From positions 27,282 through 91,281 of the forward strand of contig NZ_QUBS01000012.1 of NCBI RefSeq assembly GCF_003390925.1: 64,000 nucleotides of DNA, written 5' to 3'. This DNA comes from Trinickia diaoshuihuensis (GTDB taxonomy: Bacteria > Pseudomonadota > Gammaproteobacteria > Burkholderiales > Burkholderiaceae). Positions 1-7,769 of the stretch are shown piece by piece (the stretch's first letter is position 1; the number at the start of each line of letters is the position of its first letter). The notes under the pieces were generated by a model, which saw nothing but the letters and a program-made list of their open reading frames with translations, searched no databases and was not told the DNA's origin. The translations under genes and the position numbers were made by a program.

Positions 1-84
1 GCGGTGACCGAACGAACGCAGGTCGTTCACGCCGTACCAGCGATGGCTGCGCAGTTCCTCGGGTTTCTTTCTGTTCGTGCTCAC
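1..84 (-). CDS. IlvD/Edd-family sugar-acid dehydratase, N-terminal fragment (cut by window edge)
   Basis: A GTG codon at 84-82 opens a frame that stays open for 28 codons to the window edge. The peptide contains LRSHRWYGVNDLRSFGHR, which matches the N-terminal signature I know from IlvD/Edd dehydratases acting on sugar acids (L-arabonate or D-xylonate type Fe-S enzymes). A GGAG lies about ten bases upstream. The next genes on the same strand would convert the 2-keto-3-deoxy product to 2-oxoglutarate, so a pentonate or hexarate dehydratase fits the context. Only the first 28 residues are visible, so the Fe-S cysteines and the substrate cannot be checked. Confidence 0.7.
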   Translation of the reverse strand, partial: MSTNRKKPEELRSHRWYGVNDLRSFGHR

Positions 85-139
85 TTCGTGCGACTCCGCA
101 ATACTCAATCAGTGAAAACGCCGGCCACCGCGCGCCGCC

Positions 140-1720
140 TCAACGGCGCGCAAGCTCGCCGTCGCGCAAGCGCCAAAGACCCAGCGGGTTCTCGTCGCGC
201 AACGCCGCCGGCATCAGGGCCTGCGGCAGATCTTGATAGCAAACCGGGCGCAGGAAACGCTCGATCGCCATCGCGCCGACCGACGTCGTGCGCGCATCGG
301 ACGTCGCCGGAAACGGGCCGCCGTGCACCATCGCATGCGTTACCTCGACGCCGGTCGGAAAACCGTTCGCGAGAATGCGCCCCGCCTTGCGCTCGAGCGT
401 CGGCAAGAGCCGCGCCGCGAGCGCATAGTCGGCCTCGTCGATGTGCAGCGTGGCCGTCAATTGACCTTCCAGATGCTCGGCCACGCGCAGCAGTTCCTCG
501 GTGTCGCGGCATTGGACCACGAGCGACGCCGGCCCGAAAATTTCGTCTTGTAGCTGCGCATTGGCCAGAAACTCGGCCGCGGTGGTTCTGAAGAGCGCGC
601 CGCGCCCGGCGCACTGCGCGTCGCTCGCGGCGCCCTCGGCCACGCGCGTCACGCCGGCCGTGTTCGCGCGGGCGTCGATGCCGCTGCGATAAGCCGTTGC
701 TATCCCGGCCGTCAGCATCGTCTGCGCGCTCTTTTCCTGCAGCGCGCGGGCGGCCGTCGCGACGAATTCCTCCAACGCCGCGCCTTCGATCGCGACGACG
801 AGGCCCGGATTCGTGCAGAACTGACCGACGCCGAGCGTGAGGGAGTCGGCGAAGCCGCGAGCCAGCGCATCGGTGCGCGCGGCGAGCGCCGCGGGTAGCA
901 CGAACATCGGGTTCACGCTGCTCATCTCGGCATAGACCGGAATGGGCTCGCGCCGCGACGCGGCCACGCGCATCAACGCAAGACCGCCCTGCCGCGAGCC
1001 CGTGAAGCCCACCGCCTTGATCGCCGGGTGTGCGACGAGCGCTTCACCAATCGCATTGCCAGCGCCGATCACGAGCGAGAACACGCCTTCGGGCAAGCCG
1101 AGATCCGCCACTGCCTTTTGAATGGCGCGGCCGACCAGTTCGGAGGTGCCCAAATGGGCGGGGTGTGCCTTCACGACCACGGGAGAACCGGCCGCCAAGG
1201 CCGACGCCGTGTCGCCGCCCGCGACCGAAAACGCGAGCGGAAAGTTACTGGCGCCGAATACAGCCACGGGGCCTAGCGCGATGCGTTGCGCGCGCAGATC
1301 GGGCCGCGGCGCCGGGACACGCTCGGGCATCGCCGAATCGAGCACCGCGCCGCACCAGCGCCCGTCGCGCACGAGCTGCGCGAACAACTTTAGCTGCCCC
1401 ATCGTACGCGCACGCTCGCCTTCGAGCCGCGCCTTGGGCAGCGCCGATTCGGCATGCGCGCGCTCGATCAGCATCTCGCCGAGCGCGGCGATGTTCTCGG
1501 CGATGGCCTCGAGCAAGCGGGCGCGCGTCTCGATGGGCGCCGCCCGATAGGCGTCGGCCGCCGCAGCCGCCAAATCGCAGGCGCGCGCCACGTCGGCCAC
1601 GCCGCCCATCCCGAAGGACGGCTCGATCTCGGCGTTGCGCGCCGGATCGAAGGCGCGCATCGAGCCTTGCATCCCTCTTACCGAGGACGCACCCAATAAC
1701 ATTTCGCCGGCAATACGCAT
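140..1720 (-). CDS. Aldehyde dehydrogenase, 2-oxoglutaric semialdehyde (2,5-dioxovalerate) type
   Basis: A 526-residue NAD(P)-dependent aldehyde dehydrogenase. Visible motifs are FGASNFPLAFSVAGGD near 155-170 with Asn159, the cofactor lysine in VVVKAHPAH (Lys184), GFTGSRQGG near 238-246, the general base Glu265 in YAEMSS, and the catalytic Cys302 in GQFCTNPG. The ASNFPLAFSVAGGDTASALAAG signature is typical of enzymes oxidising 2-oxoglutaric semialdehyde to 2-oxoglutarate, the last step of non-phosphorylating arabinose, xylose, glucarate and galactarate routes. It is 12 bases downstream of the DHDPS-like gene and 55 bases upstream of the dehydratase fragment, so the three read as one operon. 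The exact sugar acid is inferred from neighbours only. Confidence 0.88.
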   Translation of the reverse strand: MRIAGEMLLGASSVRGMQGSMRAFDPARNAEIEPSFGMGGVADVARACDLAAAAADAYRAAPIETRARLLEAIAENIAALGEMLIERAHAESALPKARLEGERARTMGQLKLFAQLVRDGRWCGAVLDSAMPERVPAPRPDLRAQRIALGPVAVFGASNFPLAFSVAGGDTASALAAGSPVVVKAHPAHLGTSELVGRAIQKAVADLGLPEGVFSLVIGAGNAIGEALVAHPAIKAVGFTGSRQGGLALMRVAASRREPIPVYAEMSSVNPMFVLPAALAARTDALARGFADSLTLGVGQFCTNPGLVVAIEGAALEEFVATAARALQEKSAQTMLTAGIATAYRSGIDARANTAGVTRVAEGAASDAQCAGRGALFRTTAAEFLANAQLQDEIFGPASLVVQCRDTEELLRVAEHLEGQLTATLHIDEADYALAARLLPTLERKAGRILANGFPTGVEVTHAMVHGGPFPATSDARTTSVGAMAIERFLRPVCYQDLPQALMPAALRDENPLGLWRLRDGELARR

Positions 1721-1732
1721 CGTCGTTCGTCC

Positions 1733-2671
1733 TCAGGCTCCGTGTTCGGCACGCAAGGCCTGCTCGAATCGAAGCAACGCCTGCGCCGCCGCACGCACCG
1801 CATCGTGGTGCTGCTTCGGCGTCTCACTGAGCAGCGGCAGGATCGCGCCCATATCGGCCACGCCCGAGAACGTCACCGCGTCATGCAGCACGCGGATCAG
1901 CGAGATGTCGTCGCGCAACGTTTCGAGCGGCATGAACGCATCGTAGAGCCGCTGCGTATCAGCGGCGCGCGATTCGCGCACGGCACGCATGAGTTCGCAT
2001 ACGGCACGCGATGCGATACATCCCGAACCGGTGGTCCACGCGGCCAAACCGAAGTCGCGCAAATGAATGACCGCCGGACGTTCGCCCATGCCCGAGACGA
2101 CGCGCGCGGGATTCACGCTCTGCAGCAATCGGCGCAGATACGGATCGTTCGAAGGATCGTCGCGTTCGATCGCGTACTTCACGGCGGCCAGCGTGCCGCG
2201 ATCGACGAGCCGCGCGAGCGTGTCGACATCGACATACTGCTCGCTCTTCACATACAGCGTGAGCGGAATACCTGCCGTATCGGCGATTCGCGTCAAGCCC
2301 GCCTCCACGCCCTCAGGCGTCGCGAAATTCGCGAACGGCAGCACCATCGCCGTCCGGTAAGAGGTCTGCGCAAGGATGCGAGCTTGATCGAGCATCTTGC
2401 CGTAGTCCGCTCCGATGGACGGAATGACGCGCGTGCCGGGCGCCGCGCTCTCGGCGAGCATGTCGAGCAGCTCGCGATATTCGCTCACGGCGACGTGATA
2501 GAAGTTCGCGTTGCCGCCGTAGAGCAGCGTCGTAATACCGCCGGCTTCGATGTGACGAATCAGCTTTTGATTTTCGGCGACATCGATCGACAAATCGGCG
2601 CGGCGCGCTAGCGGCGGCACCGCCATCACGGACGAGGCGAATTCGCTCTCGACAAGTGGGGACACGTTCAT
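1733..2671 (-). CDS. DHDPS/NAL-family 2-keto-3-deoxy sugar-acid dehydratase (or aldolase)
   Basis: A 312-residue TIM-barrel protein of the dihydrodipicolinate synthase superfamily. Residues 41-53 (IEAGGITTLLYGG) correspond to the family's N-terminal substrate loop. Tyr140 in LTLYVKSEQ and Lys165 in LAAVKYAIER sit where the superfamily keeps its catalytic Tyr and Schiff-base Lys. As first gene of the operon with a semialdehyde dehydrogenase and an IlvD/Edd dehydratase, its likely job is to dehydrate a 2-keto-3-deoxy pentonate, or dehydrate and decarboxylate a ketodeoxyglucarate, to 2-oxoglutaric semialdehyde. An aldolase role is possible but less likely given the dehydrogenase next door. The start is divergent from a polygalacturonase, suggesting shared control with pectin use. 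Confidence 0.8.
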   Translation of the reverse strand: MNVSPLVESEFASSVMAVPPLARRADLSIDVAENQKLIRHIEAGGITTLLYGGNANFYHVAVSEYRELLDMLAESAAPGTRVIPSIGADYGKMLDQARILAQTSYRTAMVLPFANFATPEGVEAGLTRIADTAGIPLTLYVKSEQYVDVDTLARLVDRGTLAAVKYAIERDDPSNDPYLRRLLQSVNPARVVSGMGERPAVIHLRDFGLAAWTTGSGCIASRAVCELMRAVRESRAADTQRLYDAFMPLETLRDDISLIRVLHDAVTFSGVADMGAILPLLSETPKQHHDAVRAAAQALLRFEQALRAEHGA

Positions 2672-2733
2672 GGGGCCTCGAAACGGGTGTTTTGATGACT
2701 GATAGGCCGGACGGTATCACCAGCAAAACCATC

Positions 2734-2744
2734 TTGTCAAACAA
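2734..2744. promoter_or_regulatory. Candidate operator TTGT-CAA-ACAA
   Basis: TTGTCAAACAA is a palindrome with arms TTGT/ACAA around three bases. Its first nine bases, TTGTCAAAC, recur in inverted orientation at 2868-2876. Spacing and symmetry resemble FadR-type GntR operators, which often control sugar-acid catabolism. No GntR gene is visible in the window, so the regulator is not identified. Confidence 0.45.
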
Positions 2745-2867
2745 CATAGAGACATCAGTGACGACTTCGATTGCCCTGGTCGTCGCGCGGTTTGCGTTGT
2801 CATGCCCGTCTACAGGACCTCCCAGGCCGCGCCGGCCGACACAATCGACCAACCTATCGTTTACGAG

Positions 2868-2876
2868 GTTTGACAA
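2868..2876. promoter_or_regulatory. Inverted copy of the operator-like box (GTTTGACAA)
   Basis: GTTTGACAA is the exact reverse complement of 2734-2742, about 125 bases away. It overlaps a TTGACA hexamer in the right orientation for the polygalacturonase gene. A perfect 9-bp match in inverted orientation in a roughly 200-base gap is unlikely by chance, but one such match alone is not proof. Confidence 0.4.
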
Positions 2877-2977
2877 CTTAAAATTTGCATAACGAAAATG
2901 CCATCCCTGGCTTATCGCCAGGCCGGTTCGGGCGCGCCGAGCGGCGCCCGAGTCGAGTTCAACTCATGGAGACTGAG

Positions 2978-5032
2978 ATGGCAGAACAGAAACTGAGCTT
3001 GCGTGCATTCGCCGCCGCGGCCTGGGAGGTCCGCTCCCCCGGGCGTCGCGCCTTCCTGGCCCTTGCCGGCGCGACGGCGGGCGCCACGGTCCTAGCCGGC
3101 TTGCCCGGCTGCGGCGGCGGCTCGAACAGCGGCGGCGCCGCGTCAGGCTCGACGACGAGTTCCACGCCATCCGATCCGATCTGGGGACCGAGCGGCGCAG
3201 CCACGCAAATCGTCAATTCGTTGCAAGGCGTCGCGCAGTCGATGTTTCCCGCCGTCGATTTCAATGTCACGAGCTTCGGGGCGCAGCCAATTACGTCGCA
3301 GGTCACGACGGCCTCCGCATGGAGTACGGCCATCCCATGGCTCAATCAAAGCACGTCGCCGCAAAGTCCCGGCTCGGAATTGATGGTGTCGTCGAGCTTG
3401 ACCGGGACGGCCTTCGACTCGTGCACGGCATTCAATAACGCGATCGTCGCAGCCAATGCGGCCGGCGGCGGCCGCGTGGTCGTGCCGGCCGGCAATTGGT
3501 ATTGCGGCGGCCCGATCGTCTTGCTCAGCAACGTCAACTTCCATCTGAGCGAGGCGTGCACGATCTACTTCAGTCCCAACCCGGCCGATTACGCCAAGAA
3601 CGGCCCCTATGCGACGGCCAACGGCAACCTGTATTGGACCCGCTGGCAAGGTAACGACTGCCTGAACTTCGGCTCGCCGGTCTACGCGTACAAGCAGAGC
3701 AATATCGCCCTGACCGGCGAAGGCAGCAGTTCGATCCTGAACGGGCAAGCGATGACGCCGATCGAGCCGAACGGGACGACGCCCGCATCGTGCTGGTGGA
3801 CGTTCAAGGGCACGGCGGGGGCGTACGGCTGCGCGGGATCGTCCACCCCCTCGCAGAGCTATGCCAATCCGAACAACACGGCCCTGACGAGTCTGACGAC
3901 GATCACCGCGTCCAACGCTGCGACGATCCTCCCGCTGCTCACGGCCTCGTCATGGTCGCAGGACCAAAACTACCTGCCCGCGCTTTCGGAATTGGGTGTT
4001 CCGGTGACCGCTCGCATCTTTGGCAACGGCCATTACCTTCGGCCATGCATGGTCGAATTCATCGGCTGCACGAACGTGTTGATGCAGGGCTATCACACGC
4101 AAAACACGCCGTTTTGGCAGCATCATCCGACCGATTGCACGAACGTCGTCATCCAAAACGTCTTCGCCGACAGCATCGGCCCGAACAACGACGGCTTCGA
4201 TCCCGATGCGTGCAACAACGTACTCGCCGACTCCGTCACCTTCAATACGGGCGACGATTGCATCGCGATCAAATCGGGCAAAGCGCTCGATACCGAGTAC
4301 GGTCCCGCGCAGAACCACGTGATTCAAAACTGCACGATGAACAGCGGTCACGGCGGCCTCACGCTCGGCAGCGAGATGAGCGCCGGGATCGAGAACATCT
4401 ACGCGCGCAACCTCACCATGCTCAATCAGAACTGGGCGACCAATCCGCTGCAAATGGCGATCCGGATCAAGAGCAACATGAATCGCGGCGGCGTCGTGCG
4501 GAACGTCTACATCGACGGAGTCACGTTGCCGAACGGCATCGCCTTGACGGGCAAGGGCTACGGCTCGAGCAATATGATTCCCGGCAGCCCGATCAATACC
4601 TCGGTACCGGTGGGCGTGGCGACCGCGAGCGCGGGTAACCCGTCGGCGTCGCAAGGCGGACTCATTGCGTTCGATTGCGATTATTCGCCGAACGGCGATG
4701 CCGTTCGCTTGAGCCCGCCGGTGATACGCAACGTCAACATCAGCAACGTTACGGCGGGCAATGTCACGCTAGCGGGCAAGACCGGATCGTGCTTCCAGGC
4801 GATCGTCGCACAAGGCCCCGTCGCGGCGGACTACAACGGCCCTTCCCCCGCGCCCGCCGTCTCGCCGATCACCGGCATCACGATTTCGAACTGCAATCTC
4901 GGTACGCCGGTGTCGAACGGCACCGCGAGCGCGACGAACCCGGGGCCGATCTATATCTGGAACGTCAATGCGATCACATTGAGTAACGTCGTGATCGGTA
5001 CGACGACCTATAACACGTCGCTCACGGGCTGA
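2978..5032 (+). CDS. Glycoside hydrolase family 28 polygalacturonase, exported Tat lipoprotein
   Basis: A 684-residue pectinase-type protein. The ATG at 2978 is chosen because GGAGA precedes it by about six bases; an ATG at 2966 in frame is the alternative. Residues 22-45 form a twin-arginine signal (PGRRAFLALAG) followed by the lipobox LPGC with Cys45, so the product is probably exported folded and lipid-anchored. GH28 hallmarks follow in order: NNDGFDPD near 402 (the family's NTD with Asn for Thr), TGDDCIAIKSG near 423, the catalytic-His motif SGHGGLTLGSE near 455, and IRIKSN near 494. It is expected to hydrolyse polygalacturonan or a related pectin chain. The divergent sugar-acid operon could oxidise the products. 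The NTD substitution may shift substrate or linkage preference. Confidence 0.88.
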   Translation: MAEQKLSLRAFAAAAWEVRSPGRRAFLALAGATAGATVLAGLPGCGGGSNSGGAASGSTTSSTPSDPIWGPSGAATQIVNSLQGVAQSMFPAVDFNVTSFGAQPITSQVTTASAWSTAIPWLNQSTSPQSPGSELMVSSSLTGTAFDSCTAFNNAIVAANAAGGGRVVVPAGNWYCGGPIVLLSNVNFHLSEACTIYFSPNPADYAKNGPYATANGNLYWTRWQGNDCLNFGSPVYAYKQSNIALTGEGSSSILNGQAMTPIEPNGTTPASCWWTFKGTAGAYGCAGSSTPSQSYANPNNTALTSLTTITASNAATILPLLTASSWSQDQNYLPALSELGVPVTARIFGNGHYLRPCMVEFIGCTNVLMQGYHTQNTPFWQHHPTDCTNVVIQNVFADSIGPNNDGFDPDACNNVLADSVTFNTGDDCIAIKSGKALDTEYGPAQNHVIQNCTMNSGHGGLTLGSEMSAGIENIYARNLTMLNQNWATNPLQMAIRIKSNMNRGGVVRNVYIDGVTLPNGIALTGKGYGSSNMIPGSPINTSVPVGVATASAGNPSASQGGLIAFDCDYSPNGDAVRLSPPVIRNVNISNVTAGNVTLAGKTGSCFQAIVAQGPVAADYNGPSPAPAVSPITGITISNCNLGTPVSNGTASATNPGPIYIWNVNAITLSNVVIGTTTYNTSLTG

Positions 5033-5056
5033 ACGGACGCTCGCGGAGCGCGGGCG

Positions 5057-5431
5057 TCACTTCACGGTGAACGTGTAATGTCCTTGCGTTCGGTGGCCGT
5101 CGGCCGCCACGGCCACCCAAGAGACCGTGTAAAGACCGGGCGTCAGCGCGCGAAGCGCCACGCTCATGTGCTTCTTGTCGTTCGCATCGACGCTGGATGC
5201 GCCGTTCGTCGCATCCTTGCCGGCCGCATCGGTCACTTTCAACGAACTGAACGCGGGCTCCAGCGCGTCGTCGAATTCGATCGACACTTGGGCCGTGCCG
5301 GCCCCGACCGTGGCGCCGGCACCCGGCGTTTGCTGCTTCGGATGTGCGTGAGCGTAAGCCCACTGTGCGAATGCGACGAGCAGTGTGCAGACGCCGATGC
5401 GCGCGAACGGGAAAATCGAAGATGGCTTCAT
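5057..5431 (-). CDS. copC: CopC-domain copper-binding protein
   Basis: A 124-residue secreted CopC-like protein. Residues 1-27 are a signal peptide ending AYA, so the mature chain begins with His28 (HAHPKQQTPG). A mature N-terminal His is the known Cu(II) ligand of CopC proteins, and the C-terminal DGHRTQGHYTFTV supplies further His (113, 118) as in the family's DGH motif. The methionine at 5431 is chosen because it begins the signal peptide and lies 16 bases from the stop of the upstream outer-membrane gene. It probably binds copper in the periplasm. No copD or copA lies here, so whether it serves import, storage or tolerance is open. Confidence 0.82.
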   Translation of the reverse strand: MKPSSIFPFARIGVCTLLVAFAQWAYAHAHPKQQTPGAGATVGAGTAQVSIEFDDALEPAFSSLKVTDAAGKDATNGASSVDANDKKHMSVALRALTPGLYTVSWVAVAADGHRTQGHYTFTVK

Positions 5432-5447
5432 GAGAATGGGTCCCGAA

Positions 5448-6359
5448 TTAGAACAGCGGTTTGCCCAGCGAACCGGGGAATATATCGTCGAAATAGAGAT
5501 GCGCCTGTACGAGCACACCTGTGTGCGAACCGCTCGCGCGATTCACGGGTATCTGCGCTTCGATAGCGAACTGCCCATACCGATTCATCCAGATCAAGCC
5601 CGGGTTGATCGTACCGGTCGTCTGACCGGCGCAAACACCGGCCGTGCAGGTATTCATCGGAAACTCGACGATCGGTATCAAGTTCGAAATCGGTTCGGGC
5701 AAGTGCAAGTCTCTGACCTGCGACTGCAAGTACGGGATGCTGTACTGCAAGGAGACGCCCCAGCCCAATGAATTCGGCCCCGTGTCGGAGTTGGCCGTCG
5801 TAAGGTGCGGCCCCAGTTGCCCCGTGATCGCGAACGGACGCAGATAACCGAGCGATGCGGGCAAATCGCCAAACCCCTTCCCGAAATAGAGGTTGGGCGT
5901 GAACGTCGAATACCCGCTCGCAATCGATTTGGCGCCCGTGCCGCCCAGCTCCGCGACAAGGCCGACCGATGCCATGAACTCGTGTTTCGGGTTGACGTAG
6001 GCGAGGTACTTCAGACCGACCGCGGTGTTGTCGAACCCGCGCGCGGAACTGCCGTCGGGAGCGTTTTGATTGACGTACTGCCCGCCCACGCTGAAGGCCA
6101 GGTTCGATGTGATCAATTTGTCCCACTCGTAGGAGGCGGTATTGATATTGATCGGATCGCCGTCGTCGGTCGTGTTCTTGATATGGCCGAACTGAAAGTC
6201 GAATTCATCGCCGACGCCCGGGTCGTCGATCGTTAGGGTGACGGGAAAAGTGCGATCGCCCGCGACGGCGTGCGCCATCGCGGTCGAACTGCACGCGGCG
6301 AAGCCGGCGGCCGCGCATAGCGCGGCGTGCCGCTTCGCGAAACTGCAAAAGCGTTTCAT
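5448..6359 (-). CDS. Outer-membrane beta-barrel protein of the copper-associated cluster
   Basis: A 303-residue protein with a signal peptide of about 30 residues ending STAMAHA. The mature chain is rich in short Gly/aromatic alternations such as FDFQFGHIK, LAFSVGGQYV and WGVSLQYSIPYL, typical of a beta barrel. It ends in Phe, the usual C-terminal residue recognised by the barrel assembly machinery. I cannot assign it firmly to a named family; it resembles transporter-like outer-membrane proteins often annotated beside copC and DUF2946 genes. It lies between those two genes on the same strand, 16 bases from copC and about 100 from the DUF2946 gene, so a common transcript and a metal-related role are likely but inferred. 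Confidence 0.65.
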   Translation of the reverse strand: MKRFCSFAKRHAALCAAAGFAACSSTAMAHAVAGDRTFPVTLTIDDPGVGDEFDFQFGHIKNTTDDGDPININTASYEWDKLITSNLAFSVGGQYVNQNAPDGSSARGFDNTAVGLKYLAYVNPKHEFMASVGLVAELGGTGAKSIASGYSTFTPNLYFGKGFGDLPASLGYLRPFAITGQLGPHLTTANSDTGPNSLGWGVSLQYSIPYLQSQVRDLHLPEPISNLIPIVEFPMNTCTAGVCAGQTTGTINPGLIWMNRYGQFAIEAQIPVNRASGSHTGVLVQAHLYFDDIFPGSLGKPLF

Positions 6360-6460
6360 GTCGGAGTCCCAATGGTGGCTCGATGCCGCGCGTCCATCAC
6401 GCGCGCGCAGTCACACCGCGGTATTCGCGCACCGCGGGTTGGTCTTTGCTCGGAGGGGGC

Positions 6461-6877
6461 TCAAGAAACGAACGGAGGCGCGCGCGGCTGCGCGGCAAGG
6501 AAACGCTCGCAAACCTCAGGCTCGGCGAGGGCGACGGCAAGCGGCGCGGCGGCGGCGAGCGGTACGGGCAGAAACACCGGCATGAGGGCCGGCACCATCG
6601 GAAGATGGGAGAAGAACGCGCAATACCCGCAGGCCTGCCCATGACCCGATGCATCGTGCCCATGACTAGGCCGGTCCGAATCGCCGCCCACCGGCATCTG
6701 GGCGGCCGCGTGGTCCGGACACTGCGAGCCGGCAATGGTCTCGTGCTGAGCATGCTCGGCATGCTCGGCATGCTCGCGCGCCGCGAGCGTCTGCGAAATC
6801 GCGGGGGCGAGCACGGTCATCCAGATTGCAAGCAATCCGAGCAGGGCACCGAACCGGCGGAGGCGGCGATTGAGCAT
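6461..6877 (-). CDS. DUF2946-type small membrane protein
   Basis: A 138-residue protein with an N-terminal hydrophobic segment (about 10-30), a His-rich stretch at 33-80 (repeated EHAEHAQH, then HGHDASGHGQ), the motif CGYCAFFSHLP with Cys83 and Cys86, and a second hydrophobic segment (about 91-120). The CxxC followed by an aromatic helix is how I recognise DUF2946, a family usually found in copper gene clusters. It is first in the operon with the outer-membrane protein and copC, supporting a metal-handling role. The biochemical function is unknown. Confidence 0.75.
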   Translation of the reverse strand: MLNRRLRRFGALLGLLAIWMTVLAPAISQTLAAREHAEHAEHAQHETIAGSQCPDHAAAQMPVGGDSDRPSHGHDASGHGQACGYCAFFSHLPMVPALMPVFLPVPLAAAAPLAVALAEPEVCERFLAAQPRAPPFVS

Positions 6878-7052
6878 CAGAGGGCGCGAGGCGCGCGACG
6901 GGAAAGTTGGACCAAGGGCATCTCGACCGCCCGATTATCGGCGAGGCCCGCCGGCATGCGCAAGGCCGCCGCGGCAATCCGCTCGCGGCGAGTCAGCCGT
7001 AAGACAAGCCGCGACAGGGCGTACAATCGCGCCACTCCGATTCGACGCAACC

Positions 7053-7754
7053 ATGGACCTCGAAAGCATCCTCTTCAAGCAAGGCTTCGGCTCGCGCCGC
7101 CAATGCCGCGCGTTGATCGCCGAAGGACGCGTCGCGCTCGGCGGCACTGTGTGCACCGACGCCGATGCCGACTTTTCCGTGGACGATCTCGCGTTCGAGG
7201 TGGACGGTACGTCGTGGCGCTACCGCGAGCGTGCCTATTTAATGCTGAACAAGCCGGCCGGTTATGAATGCTCGCGCGAACCGCAGCATCATTTGAGCGT
7301 GTTCAGCTTGCTGCCGGCGCAGTTGCCGACGCGCGGGGTGCAATGCGTCGGCCGGCTCGACGAAGACACGACAGGACTATTGCTGCTGTCCGACGACGGT
7401 CAATTCGTGCACGCCTATACATCGCCTAAGCGCAAAGTGCCGAAGACCTACCTGGCCACGACGCGGCACGAGCTAGACGATCGCCAGTTGCAAGCGCTGC
7501 GCGACGGCGTTCTGCTGCATGGAGAAAATGCGCCGATCGCTGCGGCGGCGGTAAGCATGCGCGGCGAGCGCCTGCTCGAAATCACCGTCAACGAGGGGAA
7601 GTACCACCAGGTCAAACGCATGATCGCAGCGGCGGGCAATCGCTGCGAAGCGCTGCATCGAGAACGGATCGGCTCGCTCGCGCTGCCGCCGGCGCTGGCG
7701 CCCGGCGCATGGCAATGGCTCGACGAAGCGGCGTTGCAAGCGCTGCGCGCCTGA
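7053..7754 (+). CDS. rsuA: 16S rRNA pseudouridine synthase, RsuA type
   Basis: A 233-residue RsuA/RluB-family enzyme. Residues 1-45 form an S4 RNA-binding domain (LFKQGFGSRRQCRALIAEG). The catalytic domain begins at LMLNKPAGYECS (63-74) and holds the invariant Asp103 in GRLDEDTTGLLLL. The later NEGKYHQVKRMIAAAGN motif is also typical. Length and the KPAG-Y-C-S pattern fit RsuA, which makes pseudouridine 516 in 16S rRNA, better than RluB or RluE. The ATG at 7053 is chosen because the S4 domain starts there; upstream codons in the same frame look non-coding. Confidence 0.85.
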   Translation: MDLESILFKQGFGSRRQCRALIAEGRVALGGTVCTDADADFSVDDLAFEVDGTSWRYRERAYLMLNKPAGYECSREPQHHLSVFSLLPAQLPTRGVQCVGRLDEDTTGLLLLSDDGQFVHAYTSPKRKVPKTYLATTRHELDDRQLQALRDGVLLHGENAPIAAAAVSMRGERLLEITVNEGKYHQVKRMIAAAGNRCEALHRERIGSLALPPALAPGAWQWLDEAALQALRA

Positions 7755-7769
7755 GCTCGATGCTTGATT

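Larger units (their letters stand above)
2672..2977. promoter_or_regulatory. Divergent promoter region between sugar-acid operon and polygalacturonase
   Basis: This 306-base gap holds no convincing gene. It is locally less GC-rich than its flanks and carries two inverted copies of a 9-bp box (entered separately). The right box contains a TTGACA hexamer at 2870-2875 facing the polygalacturonase. The left box contains the same hexamer on the minus strand facing the sugar-acid operon, with a weak ATACCG-like -10 about 17 bases on. Both promoters thus appear to have -35 elements embedded in the boxes, as expected for a shared repressor. Confidence 0.5.
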
